Below, piece after piece: positions 50,619 through 60,488 of a stretch of 64,000 bases of DNA (within the stretch, counting starts at the first letter, position 1; every line of letters begins with the position of its first letter). This DNA is from an uncultured Pelagibacteraceae bacterium (GTDB taxonomy: Bacteria > Pseudomonadota > Alphaproteobacteria > Pelagibacterales > Pelagibacteraceae), in contig CACGGB010000001.1 of assembly GCA_902572475.1 (NCBI GenBank), positions 1 through 64,000 on the forward strand. Reading direction: 5' to 3'. The position numbers and the translations under genes were made by a program. The notes beneath the pieces were generated by a model. It saw only the letters and a list, made by a program, of their open reading frames with translations. It did no database searches and was not told the DNA's origin.

Positions 50619-51529
50619 TAAACTTTCTCGATGTCAGGTTTTCCAAGAAATCCAGTTGGAAAGAAAATCAAAACTACAATTAAAACACTGAAAGCTGCAA
50701 CATCTTTATATTCAAGTGAAACATATCCAGCCCAGAAGGTTTCTATAAGTCCGATTAACAAGCCGCCTAACATTGCTCCAGGCAACGATCCTATTCCTCC
50801 TAAAACTGCTGCAGTAAAAGCTTTGATACCAGCTAAAAATCCGATGTAAAAATCAATTACTCCATAATAAAGCACAAACATCATTCCTGCTACTGATGCC
50901 AATGAAGATCCGATTATGAAAGTAATTGAAATAGTTCTATCAACATTAATTCCGAGTAAAGCAGTCATTGTTCTATCTTGTTCACACGCTCTTTGTGCTC
51001 TTCCTAAATCAGTTTTTGTGATTAAATATGTAAATATTCCCATTAAAATAATTGTTAGTACAACAATAAAAATTTGGAGATAACTTACAGTAACAATAAA
51101 TTCCGAATTCTTAAAAAATTCTAATCCCCCTGAAAATAATGGCTGCATTGGTTTTACTCTTGCACCTTGAGAAACTTGAACATAGTTTTGTAATACAATT
51201 GACATACCTAAAGCAGAAATAAGCGGAGCTAATCTGAAAGAACCTCGTAAAGGCTTATAAGCAAGTTTTTCCACTGTCCATCCATAGCAAGCAGTAAAAA
51301 GCATAGCTATTAGTAAAACTAAGAGTAAAATAATTGGTAATGCCACTCCTGTTAAACCAAAGATAATAAATGATATTAAAGCTACAAAAGCTCCAATCAT
51401 AAAAATATCTCCATGAGCAAAATTAATCATTCCAATTATTCCATAGACCATGGTGTAACCGATTGCGATAAGTCCATAAATTGAACCTAAAGTAATCCCG
51501 TTAACCAATTGTTGTATAAAATATTCCAT
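50618..51529 (-). CDS. livH: HAAT ABC permease LivH
   Basis: GITLGSIYGLIAIGYTMVYGIIGMINFAHGD. Confidence 0.95.
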   Translation of the reverse strand: MEYFIQQLVNGITLGSIYGLIAIGYTMVYGIIGMINFAHGDIFMIGAFVALISFIIFGLTGVALPIILLLVLLIAMLFTACYGWTVEKLAYKPLRGSFRLAPLISALGMSIVLQNYVQVSQGARVKPMQPLFSGGLEFFKNSEFIVTVSYLQIFIVVLTIILMGIFTYLITKTDLGRAQRACEQDRTMTALLGINVDRTISITFIIGSSLASVAGMMFVLYYGVIDFYIGFLAGIKAFTAAVLGGIGSLPGAMLGGLLIGLIETFWAGYVSLEYKDVAAFSVLIVVLIFFPTGFLGKPDIEKV

Positions 51530-51532
51530 GAT

Positions 51533-52297
51533 TTACTTACTTACTCTTTTATTTACATTTTCAAGAGCTTTGGTGAACTTAGTAAAGAATTTTCCTTTTT
51601 TCAATTCATTAAGAACCTGCATATTTAGGCCTTTTGGGGTCTGTGAGTCCGCCACGAGTTTTTTAAATCCTTGAGATGATTTATTTAAAGCATCCTGACT
51701 TAACGCGAGAAATAATTCAGCTACGTACTTATCAGCCAGCTTTTTGTTAATGCCTTTTTTTATTAACCATGTAGAACTCGTATTTAGTATCTCATAGTAT
51801 GCTGCCATTAAAGAAGCTGTCGACCAAAACTTATAACTTAGTTTTTCATTTCTTACTTCTAAAACTTGCCCTAAATGTTTGAAAATATTTTTTGCAAATT
51901 TACTTGGTGGACAAACAATAATTGGTCCTTTTTTAATTTCGATTGGAGGTAAAGGTGTGGCTCTAGCGATATTTTTATTTTTAGTAATTTTTTTAAGTTT
52001 ATCCAAATTAATTGTCGAAATAAGACTTATTATTTTTTTATTTTTTGAAAATTTTAATTTAGGTAATATTTTATAACCCACATTAGGTGTGACACCCAAT
52101 AAAACTACTGAGGATTTGTCTATTATTTCTTGATTATTGTTTAATACTTTTACTTTTCCATAACTTTTAGATAGTTTTTTAGCTATGTTTCTATTTCTCG
52201 AAGATATATAAATTCTCTTTATTTTTAGCTTTGATTTAAAAATACCAAAAATAATTGACGATGAAATTTTACCAGTTCCTATAAATCCTAAAATCAT
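51533..52297 (-). CDS. proC: Pyrroline-5-carboxylate reductase family protein
   Basis: GFIGTGKISSSIIFGIFKS NAD-binding; C-terminal SQTPKGLNMQVLNEL. Confidence 0.8.
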   Translation of the reverse strand: MILGFIGTGKISSSIIFGIFKSKLKIKRIYISSRNRNIAKKLSKSYGKVKVLNNNQEIIDKSSVVLLGVTPNVGYKILPKLKFSKNKKIISLISTINLDKLKKITKNKNIARATPLPPIEIKKGPIIVCPPSKFAKNIFKHLGQVLEVRNEKLSYKFWSTASLMAAYYEILNTSSTWLIKKGINKKLADKYVAELFLALSQDALNKSSQGFKKLVADSQTPKGLNMQVLNELKKGKFFTKFTKALENVNKRVSK

Positions 52298-52299
52298 GA

Positions 52300-53376
52300 A
52301 TGATGCAGAATAACCAAGCTATTCCTTTTAATAAAGAAAATTTTAAACAGATATTTTCAATACCGTTTATATCTGTCATCATAATATCAATACCAAGTGC
52401 TTTAATAGCTGAATATTTTAATATACCTTTAGCCTGGTTTTTGGGGCCAATGCTTATAACTTCCTTAGCTTCATTAATGGGTCTTAAAACTAAAATGCCA
52501 AGGTTGGTGTTATCCTCGATATTAATAATTCTTGGTCTTTATATTGGTAACTACATAGACAAAGATTTATTCAATCAAATGCAAGATTGGATTTGGACCT
52601 CTTTTATTATGTTAATTTACATAATTTTAAGTGTTCTAATCGTTTCAAAATATTTAGAAAGATTTTCAAAATATGAGAAAAAAACTTCTATTTTTTCAGC
52701 TGCACCAGGTGCATTAGGCCCACTGATGATATTGGCTGAAGATGCAAAAACTGATCTAAGCCAAGTAGCTACGTCTCATCTAATAAGATTAATTATTATA
52801 ATCACAGTTTTTCCATTTATTGTGAATAGTTTTTACGATGTAGATAGCGTAAATATTTCTGAAAAAGTAATTACAAATCAAAATTTATCTCACTTAATAA
52901 TTTTAATTATATTGTCAGTAATTTTAATTTTGTTTTTCGAAAAGATGAAAGTTCCAGCAGCTTTATTGACTGGAACTTTAGTAGCAAGTGGTTTTTTGCA
53001 AATCACAGAAGTTGCAAGTTATCAAATATCTCCTGATATTATTAATTACTGTCTATTAATTTTAGGTTCTTCGGTGGGGTGTAGATTTGCTGACAAGACA
53101 TTCAGTGAAATAGGAAAAAATGCTTTACATAGTTTTGTAGCGACTTTTTTATTAGTAGTGCTAGGCATCGCAGCAGCAGTCGTTGCGGGACTTGTAATTG
53201 ATAAAAACTTCTTTACTTTGTTGTTATCATATTGTCCTGGAGGAATTTATGAAGTTGCAGTGATAGCAATTTTCTTTAATCTAGATCCTGAGTTTGTCTC
53301 TTTTCATCATATCATTCGATTATTAATGATATTATTCATAGTGCCTATAATATTAAGATTTTTAAAAAAAACCTGA
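52300..53376 (+). CDS. AbrB-family membrane protein (putative ammonia monooxygenase-type)
   Basis: ALIAEYFNIPLAWFLGPML; SAAPGALGPLMILAEDAKTD; CPGGIYEVAVIAI. Confidence 0.88.
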   Translation: MMQNNQAIPFNKENFKQIFSIPFISVIIISIPSALIAEYFNIPLAWFLGPMLITSLASLMGLKTKMPRLVLSSILIILGLYIGNYIDKDLFNQMQDWIWTSFIMLIYIILSVLIVSKYLERFSKYEKKTSIFSAAPGALGPLMILAEDAKTDLSQVATSHLIRLIIIITVFPFIVNSFYDVDSVNISEKVITNQNLSHLIILIILSVILILFFEKMKVPAALLTGTLVASGFLQITEVASYQISPDIINYCLLILGSSVGCRFADKTFSEIGKNALHSFVATFLLVVLGIAAAVVAGLVIDKNFFTLLLSYCPGGIYEVAVIAIFFNLDPEFVSFHHIIRLLMILFIVPIILRFLKKT

Positions 53377-53428
53377 TTTAAACTATCTTTTTTTTGACTT
53401 TAATCCTTAATCAATCTAGTTTTTTGGT

Positions 53429-53815
53429 ATGGCAAATGTTTTTGACTTGATTGGAAGAATTTTTATTTCGGCTTTATTTTTAATATCTGCCTTTAATAAA
53501 ATTTTTAATTTAGATGGATCAATAGGCTGGATGGAAAGTTTTGGGGTACCTGGTTTTCTAATTTTTCCTGCAATTGCAATTGAAATAATTTTACCTGTTC
53601 TTGTAATCGTAGGTTATCAAGCGAGAATTGCAGCAGGGATTCTAGCAATTTTCTGTTTAGCTACTGCATTTATTTTTCATTTTGACTTTTCCGACCAGGC
53701 TCAATTTATATCATTTTTAAAAAATATCGGATTAGCTGGTGGGTTTTTATTTATTGTAGCTAATGGTACTAAAGAATGGGCTGTAGATAGAGAAAAAAAA
53801 TATGTCAGGTTATAA
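53429..53815 (+). CDS. DoxX family protein
   Basis: IGRIFISALFLISAFNKIFNLDGSIGWMES. Confidence 0.9.
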   Translation: MANVFDLIGRIFISALFLISAFNKIFNLDGSIGWMESFGVPGFLIFPAIAIEIILPVLVIVGYQARIAAGILAIFCLATAFIFHFDFSDQAQFISFLKNIGLAGGFLFIVANGTKEWAVDREKKYVRL

Positions 53816-53818
53816 AAA

Positions 53819-53848
53819 AAACCCACTTACAATTAAGTAAGTGGGTTT
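53819..53848. terminator. Bidirectional terminator between doxX and OMP gene
   Basis: AAACCCACTTAC / GTAAGTGGGTTT. Confidence 0.85.
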
Positions 53849-53866
53849 AATTCTTTTAATTTAAAA

Positions 53867-54559
53867 TTAAAATACGTAAGAATATTTTAACGCAAGAGTA
53901 TCTAGATCTGCTTCAATCTTGTTATTAGTTGAAACATCTGTTCTCGCCACACCTGAAGTTATAGAAATATCTTCATAATCTGTGTAGACAAGTTCAAATC
54001 TTGAATTTCCACTCTCTGTCCCTATTCCAATTAAATATCCATTAATATCTACGTTACCGTATGTAGAACCTGTAGCTAAGCTTTCAGTAGTATTTAGAGT
54101 TACCTGAGCAATTCCACCTTTTACGAAATAACTTCCTAAGTTGTAGTTAGCGTAAAGTGTGATGTGATCAGTTAATTCAGCTTGAGCTTTTTGACTTCTA
54201 CTCGTAGTAGTCTCTGTAGCAGTTCCAGTTACAGATGTTTCCGTGTCTGTTCTAGTTTTAGTTTTAGAACTCACGTCTGCATCTAATGGAATGTAGTCAA
54301 GACCAACAGATAAGTTACCTGAGCCATACTCGAAGAAAACTGATGGAATGACAGTTATATTTTCTGCGCTTCCAGAGTTTTTCTCTCCGCCTTCAGTTTC
54401 AGAACCCGACGCATCAATCATTGTTAATGCACCAGATATACCGTATTTCATTTCAGCGTTGGCAAAGTTTGAAAATGAGAAAAATATTGCAAATGCAATT
54501 GTTATAATTTTTTTCATAGTACTATTTTCCTTATTAATGTTAACAATCGCTTGTAACAA
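53867..54559 (-). CDS. Outer-membrane beta-barrel-like protein; likely start ~54517
   Basis: Signal peptide MKKIITIAFAIFFSFSNFANA; amphipathic alternation; C-terminal TLALKYSYVF. Confidence 0.8.
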   Translation of the reverse strand: MLQAIVNINKENSTMKKIITIAFAIFFSFSNFANAEMKYGISGALTMIDASGSETEGGEKNSGSAENITVIPSVFFEYGSGNLSVGLDYIPLDADVSSKTKTRTDTETSVTGTATETTTSRSQKAQAELTDHITLYANYNLGSYFVKGGIAQVTLNTTESLATGSTYGNVDINGYLIGIGTESGNSRFELVYTDYEDISITSGVARTDVSTNNKIEADLDTLALKYSYVF

Positions 54560-54620
54560 ATAGAACAGTTCTGTGGGAGTCTTTATTTTCCTAGAATTGA
54601 TGAAATTTCAACAATCCTTT

Positions 54621-54648
54621 AAAAAGCCAATAAAATGGAGCTTTTTTT
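54621..54648 (-). terminator. Terminator downstream of tctA
   Basis: Minus-strand AAAAAG-CTCCA..TTGG-CTTTTT hairpin. Confidence 0.55.
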
Positions 54649-54669
54649 TATTGTAAAAATGTCACACTA

Positions 54670-56169
54670 TTAGTTTTTTTTAATAAAACTTGTGTAAATT
54701 TGCCAAAAAACTATCAAAACGATTGTTGCCATTATCACTAGAGTTAATGGTCTATCCCACAAAAACGACCATGAGCCATCGCTAATAAGTAAAGATCTCC
54801 TTAGATTTTCCTCCATTAGACCTCCTAAAACAAAGGCTAAAATTAATGGTGGCATTGGAAAATCATATAATCTCAGTATCGTTGCAATTACTGCTATCCC
54901 GATCATCATGTAAATGTCAAAATTATTAAAAGACATAAGGTATATACCTGTCACTGAAAAAAATAGGATTAATGGAATTAAAAAAGTTCTCGGTGTAGCT
55001 AAAACCCTTGCAATATACGGGATCAACGGAAGGTTTAAAATTAATAGGATTACCATACCTATATACATTGACATTATCACTGACCAAAAAATTTCAGGAT
55101 TTGTTTGATATAATCGTGGTCCTGGTTGAATACCAAATCCAAGTAAAGCCCCAAGCATAACTGCTGTTGTACCACTGCCTGGTATACCTAAAGTTAGCAA
55201 CGGTACAAAGGAACCCGAACATGCTGCATTGTTAGCTGTTTCTGGAGCAGCCAATCCATTTATACTTCCTTTTCCGAATTTTTGCTTTTCTTCGTCGTTA
55301 ACGAAATTTCTTTCCATTCCATAGGCTAAAAAAGATGCTATCGTTGATCCAGCGCCTGGCAAAACTCCAATTATAAAACCTAAAACTGATGATCTTGGAA
55401 TAGTTGTTACCATTTTTTTTGTTTCTTCTTTATCTAATTTAATTGAACCTAGTTGAGACAAAGAAATTTGTTTAGCTACTCTTGTTGGATCGTTAGCTTT
55501 AAATATTATCGTTAAAGCTTCACTCATTGCAAATGTTGCCATAACTACTAAAACAAAGCTTATTCCGTCTGATAGGTTCATATTTTGAAAAGTAAATCTA
55601 GGTATGTCAGAAAGTGTATCCTGACCCACACTTGCTAGCATTAAACCTAAAACAACCATCATCATTGCTTTTAAAAAATGTCCTTTGGCTGAAAAAGCAG
55701 ATACAGCTGTCAAACCTAATATCATTAAACCAAAATAATCTGGTGATCTAAAAGCTAAACTTACTTTGGATAAACTTGGTGCTGCAATTAAAAGAAATAT
55801 TGCAGCAATTGTTCCGCCTGCAAAAGAACTATATGCAGCAATTGCTAACGCCTTTCCAGCTTTTCCTTGTTGTGCCATTGGATATCCATCAAATGAAGTT
55901 GCTACTGTCCCAGGTATCCCTGGTGCATTAATTAAAATTGATGATGTAGATCCACCAAAAACTGCACCATAATAAACGCCTGCCATTAAAATCAAGCCTG
56001 TTGACGGTTCAAAGCCATAAGTAATAGGTATCATTAATGCTATTGCAGTCATTGGTCCTAGACCCGGAAGCATTCCAATTATTGTTCCAGCGAAACAACC
56101 AATCATAACCATCATTAAATTTTTAATTGAAAAAGCTGTTTCTAATCCAATGAGTATACCTTCGATCAT
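54670..56169 (-). CDS. tctA: Tripartite tricarboxylate transporter large permease TctA
   Basis: GCFAGTIIGMLPGLGPMTAIALMIPITYG. Confidence 0.96.
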   Translation of the reverse strand: MIEGILIGLETAFSIKNLMMVMIGCFAGTIIGMLPGLGPMTAIALMIPITYGFEPSTGLILMAGVYYGAVFGGSTSSILINAPGIPGTVATSFDGYPMAQQGKAGKALAIAAYSSFAGGTIAAIFLLIAAPSLSKVSLAFRSPDYFGLMILGLTAVSAFSAKGHFLKAMMMVVLGLMLASVGQDTLSDIPRFTFQNMNLSDGISFVLVVMATFAMSEALTIIFKANDPTRVAKQISLSQLGSIKLDKEETKKMVTTIPRSSVLGFIIGVLPGAGSTIASFLAYGMERNFVNDEEKQKFGKGSINGLAAPETANNAACSGSFVPLLTLGIPGSGTTAVMLGALLGFGIQPGPRLYQTNPEIFWSVIMSMYIGMVILLILNLPLIPYIARVLATPRTFLIPLILFFSVTGIYLMSFNNFDIYMMIGIAVIATILRLYDFPMPPLILAFVLGGLMEENLRRSLLISDGSWSFLWDRPLTLVIMATIVLIVFWQIYTSFIKKN

Positions 56170-56636
56170 CCCATAATTCCTATATATTGTAAAAATGGAT
56201 CACGAAGATAAATATTTAATAGTCCATGAAGGAGATACATAAATATTGCTACAAAAGGAAATGATAAAAGAAATATCCATAACCACTTCCTCTCACCCAA
56301 AATAATGTAAGATAAAACTAAAAAAATTGAAGTTGATAGAAAATATCCTACTCTTAAAATTGTTAGTCCATACAAAATCATAAGTATAACCAACGTGATT
56401 GTTTTTTTATAATCTAGAACTGTTAAGTCTACATTTGAAGGTCTTGTTTCTGGCAAAAGAACGTAAAGTGCAGAAAATATTAAACCTGCATAGCCTAAGT
56501 AAATTGGAAACGTTTTTGCGTTGAATGCTGCATTTTCATCAAAAGCAAAGACTTGAATTTGATGCGCTGTGTAAAGATAAAATCCTGAAAAAATAAAAAA
56601 GAGCAGTGAAATAATCTTTGATGGACTAATTTTCAC
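56166..56636 (-). CDS. tctB: Tripartite tricarboxylate transporter small permease TctB
   Basis: 4 TM protein in tct operon. Confidence 0.92.
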   Translation of the reverse strand: MKISPSKIISLLFFIFSGFYLYTAHQIQVFAFDENAAFNAKTFPIYLGYAGLIFSALYVLLPETRPSNVDLTVLDYKKTITLVILMILYGLTILRVGYFLSTSIFLVLSYIILGERKWLWIFLLSFPFVAIFMYLLHGLLNIYLRDPFLQYIGIMG

Positions 56637-56654
56637 TGCTCTTTCCTTAACTAT

Positions 56655-57647
56655 TTATTTAATTACGCCTAAATTTTTTAACAATCCAGTCATTTCAACT
56701 GTTTGTTTTTCTAAAAATTTAACGAATTTTTTGTCTGGGTTGTAAATATTAACCCATGCATTTCTTTTTCTTACTGCTTCCCATTCAGGTGTTTTTTGAA
56801 CATCGCCTAACATTTTAGCAATTTTTTTTCTCTCACCATCACTCATACCTGGAGGGCCAAAGAAACCTCTCCAATTTACGAAGATAGCATTAGTACCTTG
56901 CTCTTTTAATGTTGGAACATCCGGAGCATCAGCAACTCTTTTTGGAGCTGTAATACCAAGAATTTTAACTTGATCTCTAGCACCCATTACTTCTCCTAAA
57001 CCAGTTGAAAGAATTTGAGTTTCACCTGATAAAAGTCCAGCTAAAGCTTTTCCACCTGCATCATAAGGAATGTAAACAACATCATTTGGATTAGCACCAG
57101 CCTCTTTAAACGCTAAAGCACCAATTAGATGGTCCATGCTTCCTCTAACAGATCCACCAGCCATTTTTACTGACTTAGGATTTGCTTTGTAAGCAGCAAC
57201 TACATCTTTCCAAGAGTTATATGGTGAATTTTTTGCAGCAACGATTGCACCATAATCACCAATAACACCAGCTATTGGCACAACATCTTTATAAGATGTA
57301 ACCTTAGCTGCATTTTTCTTGTCAACATAACCAGAGTGTCTAGTTATTGATCTAAGAACTAATGGAGTAGATTGAACTAAAATCGTATCTGAAGGTTTAG
57401 TATTTATCATGTATGATAAAGCTTTTCCTCCACCACCACCTGACATATTTTCAAATGATGCACTATTTAAAAAACCAGCTTTAGTTAAAGCTTCACCTGT
57501 TCCTCTAGCAGTTCCGTCCCAACCACCACCGGCACCACCACCAATTACAAAATGTAATTTGTCAGTCGCGAAAGAAGTGTTTGAAACTGATGTTAAAAGG
57601 ACAGTAGCAAAAACTAGGCTGATAAGTTTTTTGAACTTATTAAACAT
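56655..57647 (-). CDS. tctC: Tripartite tricarboxylate transporter substrate-binding protein TctC
   Basis: Signal peptide; GGGAGGGWDGTARGTGEAL; SVRGSMDHL. Confidence 0.95.
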   Translation of the reverse strand: MFNKFKKLISLVFATVLLTSVSNTSFATDKLHFVIGGGAGGGWDGTARGTGEALTKAGFLNSASFENMSGGGGGKALSYMINTKPSDTILVQSTPLVLRSITRHSGYVDKKNAAKVTSYKDVVPIAGVIGDYGAIVAAKNSPYNSWKDVVAAYKANPKSVKMAGGSVRGSMDHLIGALAFKEAGANPNDVVYIPYDAGGKALAGLLSGETQILSTGLGEVMGARDQVKILGITAPKRVADAPDVPTLKEQGTNAIFVNWRGFFGPPGMSDGERKKIAKMLGDVQKTPEWEAVRKRNAWVNIYNPDKKFVKFLEKQTVEMTGLLKNLGVIK

Positions 57648-57713
57648 TATTTCCCCCTGTGTTTATTAATTATTCATATTAAAATAAATAACTTGTCGAG
57701 AGTCAACTAAGTA

Positions 57714-58610
57714 TTAATGAAAAAAAGTTCCTCTTATTCTAAGCAATTCTCTAGATAACCCAGAATGCTCTTTAAAAGCTTTTCTTCCATGCAACCAAAA
57801 ATAGTTATTAGAGAAAATTGTCGATCCAACAGGTAGTGGAAAGCTTATTTTATTTTTACTTTGTTCTAAAGCGTCTGATAATTTTTGTAAAAATAAGCCT
57901 TGTTTCATATTTTTGGGTTCAGGAAATTGATCAATGTAAGAGATGGTAGGTTTACCATTTTTATCTTTTGAAAATACGGGATGCTCTACTTTATAATCAA
58001 CATTTTTACTTTTAGGTGATCCCCAAACAAAATCTTCTTGTCCAACAGGATCTTTGCTTAAATCCTCCAAATGTTCCCAATCATCTAAATGTAAAATAAC
58101 GCTTTCACCTCCACTTACGTTCTGTTCTTCCATTTTTGTCATTATTAACCAATCAGTTTTCTCTTTTACATAAGTTCCGTCAGTATGTAGATCTAAATTT
58201 GTATATGCCTTCCTTAAATAAGAGTCGCTGGTGTCTTGGTGTTTTACATAAAATCTTGCGTAATATTTCCCTGACATAGAGTCAAAGTTTGGATTGCCAA
58301 CTAAATAAGCGAGTCCTGTTGAAAGCTTGACTAAAAAATCTTTATCAAATTTCTTATTTTTAATATCAGGTTCAACGATGGCAGTCCCAGTTTTTCGATC
58401 ATTAAGAATTTCACTTAAAGTTTTACTAAGTTTATTTTGAAATACCTCATCTAGGCTTTTTGCCAAACTAAATCTAGAAAATGGCTTATATTCTAAAGAT
58501 AAAATTGAATGTTTTTTAAAAGGAAAAATCAATCTATCAAGGTCGCTTTCATTTAACTTAATTACACGAACTCTTTTAGAATTATTATGATCTGAAATCG
58601 AAAAACTCAT
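57714..58610 (-). CDS. glaH: CsiD/GlaH-family glutarate 2-hydroxylase (2OG-Fe(II))
   Basis: LDLHTDGTYVKEKTDWLIMTKMEEQNVSGGESVILHLDDWE; NNYFWLHGRKAFKEHSGLSRELLRIRGTF. Confidence 0.9.
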   Translation of the reverse strand: MSFSISDHNNSKRVRVIKLNESDLDRLIFPFKKHSILSLEYKPFSRFSLAKSLDEVFQNKLSKTLSEILNDRKTGTAIVEPDIKNKKFDKDFLVKLSTGLAYLVGNPNFDSMSGKYYARFYVKHQDTSDSYLRKAYTNLDLHTDGTYVKEKTDWLIMTKMEEQNVSGGESVILHLDDWEHLEDLSKDPVGQEDFVWGSPKSKNVDYKVEHPVFSKDKNGKPTISYIDQFPEPKNMKQGLFLQKLSDALEQSKNKISFPLPVGSTIFSNNYFWLHGRKAFKEHSGLSRELLRIRGTFFH

Positions 58611-58667
58611 TTAACTAATAGTGCCCATGATCCATAAAACAATAAAAATTGCTAATATTGGTTCCAT
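58611..58667 (-). CDS. 18-aa hydrophobic microprotein/leader MEPILAIFIVLWIMGTIS
   Basis: ATG ORF whose stop directly abuts the glaH start codon. Confidence 0.4.
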   Translation of the reverse strand: MEPILAIFIVLWIMGTIS

Positions 58668-58685
58668 TTTTAATTTTACCACAAA

Positions 58686-59036
58686 TCAAATGTTAGTCAA
58701 AAAACTTAATAAAATTGCTGAAGCAATAGTAGGAATTACTAAATTTTTTTTAGATATTATAAATATAGCAATACAAGTGAAGAATACTATCAGTCTTATT
58801 GTCAGCGCTGACTCAGCTAAAACTCCAGCAGGAAATATTATCATTCTTCCAAGTAATGCAGCCAAAGTTGAGTAAGCAACACAATTAAACCATTTAAAAA
58901 TTTTTGATTTCACACTAACTTTTTGTGAGGTAACTGCTCCCATGAATCTAGATATATATGTAGCAATTGAAGTTGCTATAATTGCAAAAATTATAATTTG
59001 ACTACTTGCCATCTTTTTCTCCCAATAAATAAGCAA
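58686..59036 (-). CDS. azlD: AzlD-family branched-chain amino-acid exporter subunit
   Basis: ~4 TM, overlaps azlC; YISRFMGAVTSQKVSVKSKIFKWFNCVAYSTLAALLGRMI. Confidence 0.85.
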   Translation of the reverse strand: MLIYWEKKMASSQIIIFAIIATSIATYISRFMGAVTSQKVSVKSKIFKWFNCVAYSTLAALLGRMIIFPAGVLAESALTIRLIVFFTCIAIFIISKKNLVIPTIASAILLSFLTNI

Positions 59037-59706
59037 TAGTCCCTGCTATTAATCCAGCAAATAATAATGACCACTCAGTAGAAAATAAATAAATTACTGG
59101 TCCTAAAGTTGTTCCTAAAATTACCGCAATAGATATAGCTATGTTTTTCATAGCACCTATCATCATGCAAAAAAAATAAATTGGATTTACTATTGCTAAT
59201 CCAATTAACATTTCTTTATTTAAAAGATCTGCTGCTAGATACCCAATAACTGTCATAAATACAGCTGTTAACCAAGTCCCAGTACCAATACCTATCCAAA
59301 AATCTATTCGATATTTTGCATTAATCTTTTTATATGAGTCTTTGGCTATTAACCACGACGAAACTGCAAGAAAATGACAAGATAAATAATATTTCCATTT
59401 AGGTTGCGATTTATGCTCAAGTAAAGGGAATAAAGAAACTGTCATTGGATAAAGTCTAAAATTGACTAACCAAACTGCTAAAAAAATATTTACGATAGAT
59501 GCACCTAATAATAATGACTCTGCCATTACTAGTTGTCCGGGTAATGCGTATGTAAAAAAACTTGAGGCTGCACTTTGTTGAATGTTAAATCCAGCATCTT
59601 TTAGTAAAGCTCCTAAAGCAACAAAGCACGCCGCCAAAGGTAAGGCAGGACTTCTTGCACCTTTTAAAGATTTTAAACCTGTAAAGAAAGCTTGCGAGTT
59701 AATCAT
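59002..59706 (-). CDS. azlC: AzlC-family branched-chain amino-acid exporter
   Basis: ACFVALGALLKDAGFNIQQSAASSFFTYALPGQLVMAESLL. Confidence 0.9.
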   Translation of the reverse strand: MINSQAFFTGLKSLKGARSPALPLAACFVALGALLKDAGFNIQQSAASSFFTYALPGQLVMAESLLLGASIVNIFLAVWLVNFRLYPMTVSLFPLLEHKSQPKWKYYLSCHFLAVSSWLIAKDSYKKINAKYRIDFWIGIGTGTWLTAVFMTVIGYLAADLLNKEMLIGLAIVNPIYFFCMMIGAMKNIAISIAVILGTTLGPVIYLFSTEWSLLFAGLIAGTIAYLLGEKDGK

Positions 59707-60488
59707 CCACCAAGGAATAATCTTCCTACGTCTGGATTTTTTAAAAGATCATCCCCTTTACCTGCAATAGCTGTCTGACCAGATACTAAAACGTAACCTA
59801 TATCTGCGAACTCTAAACCTTTTTTTGCATTTTGTTCTACAAGTATTATTGTTTTCTTCTCTGCTTTTTGAAGATCCTCTAAAATTTCAAAAACCATATT
59901 AATATATTTTGGTTCCAAACCTATTGATGGTTCATCTACTAATAAAACTGATGGCTTCATAACTAACGCTCTTGAAATTTCCAATAATCTTCTTTCACCA
60001 CCTGATAAAACTTTTGCTGGTTGATTTCTTCTATTTCTTAATCTCTCATATTTTTGAAAAATTCTCTCAGCTTCCTCATAAGCTTCGTCTTGTTTATCTT
60101 TAATGTATCCACCCATTAAAAGGTTTTCCTCAACCGTCATATCAGGAAATACTGAATTATCTTGTAAGATATAAGCTATGCCTACTTTACTAAGTTTCTG
60201 AGCAGGAGTTAATGTCGTAATTTCATTTCCTTCTAATTCAATTTTTCCATCAAAAATATTTGTGAAACCATATATTGAGTGAAGAATTGTAGATTTTCCT
60301 GCGCCGTTAGGCCCTATTAAACATAACGATTGAGCCTTACTGACTGTTAAGTCAAAATTATGTAGTATCTCCATTTTTCCGTAGCCAGCATTTAAGCCTC
60401 TAATGGTTAGATGAACATCGTTAGGAGATAATTTATTTAAATCTTCTAAACCAGGTGCTTTACCTAAAACATCATATTGATTTGCCAT
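59703..60488 (-). CDS. HAAT ABC transporter ATPase (LivF-like, second cluster)
   Basis: GPNGAGKSTILHSIYGFTNIFDG; LSGGERRLLEISRALVMKPSVLLVDEP. Confidence 0.94.
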   Translation of the reverse strand: MANQYDVLGKAPGLEDLNKLSPNDVHLTIRGLNAGYGKMEILHNFDLTVSKAQSLCLIGPNGAGKSTILHSIYGFTNIFDGKIELEGNEITTLTPAQKLSKVGIAYILQDNSVFPDMTVEENLLMGGYIKDKQDEAYEEAERIFQKYERLRNRRNQPAKVLSGGERRLLEISRALVMKPSVLLVDEPSIGLEPKYINMVFEILEDLQKAEKKTIILVEQNAKKGLEFADIGYVLVSGQTAIAGKGDDLLKNPDVGRLFLGG

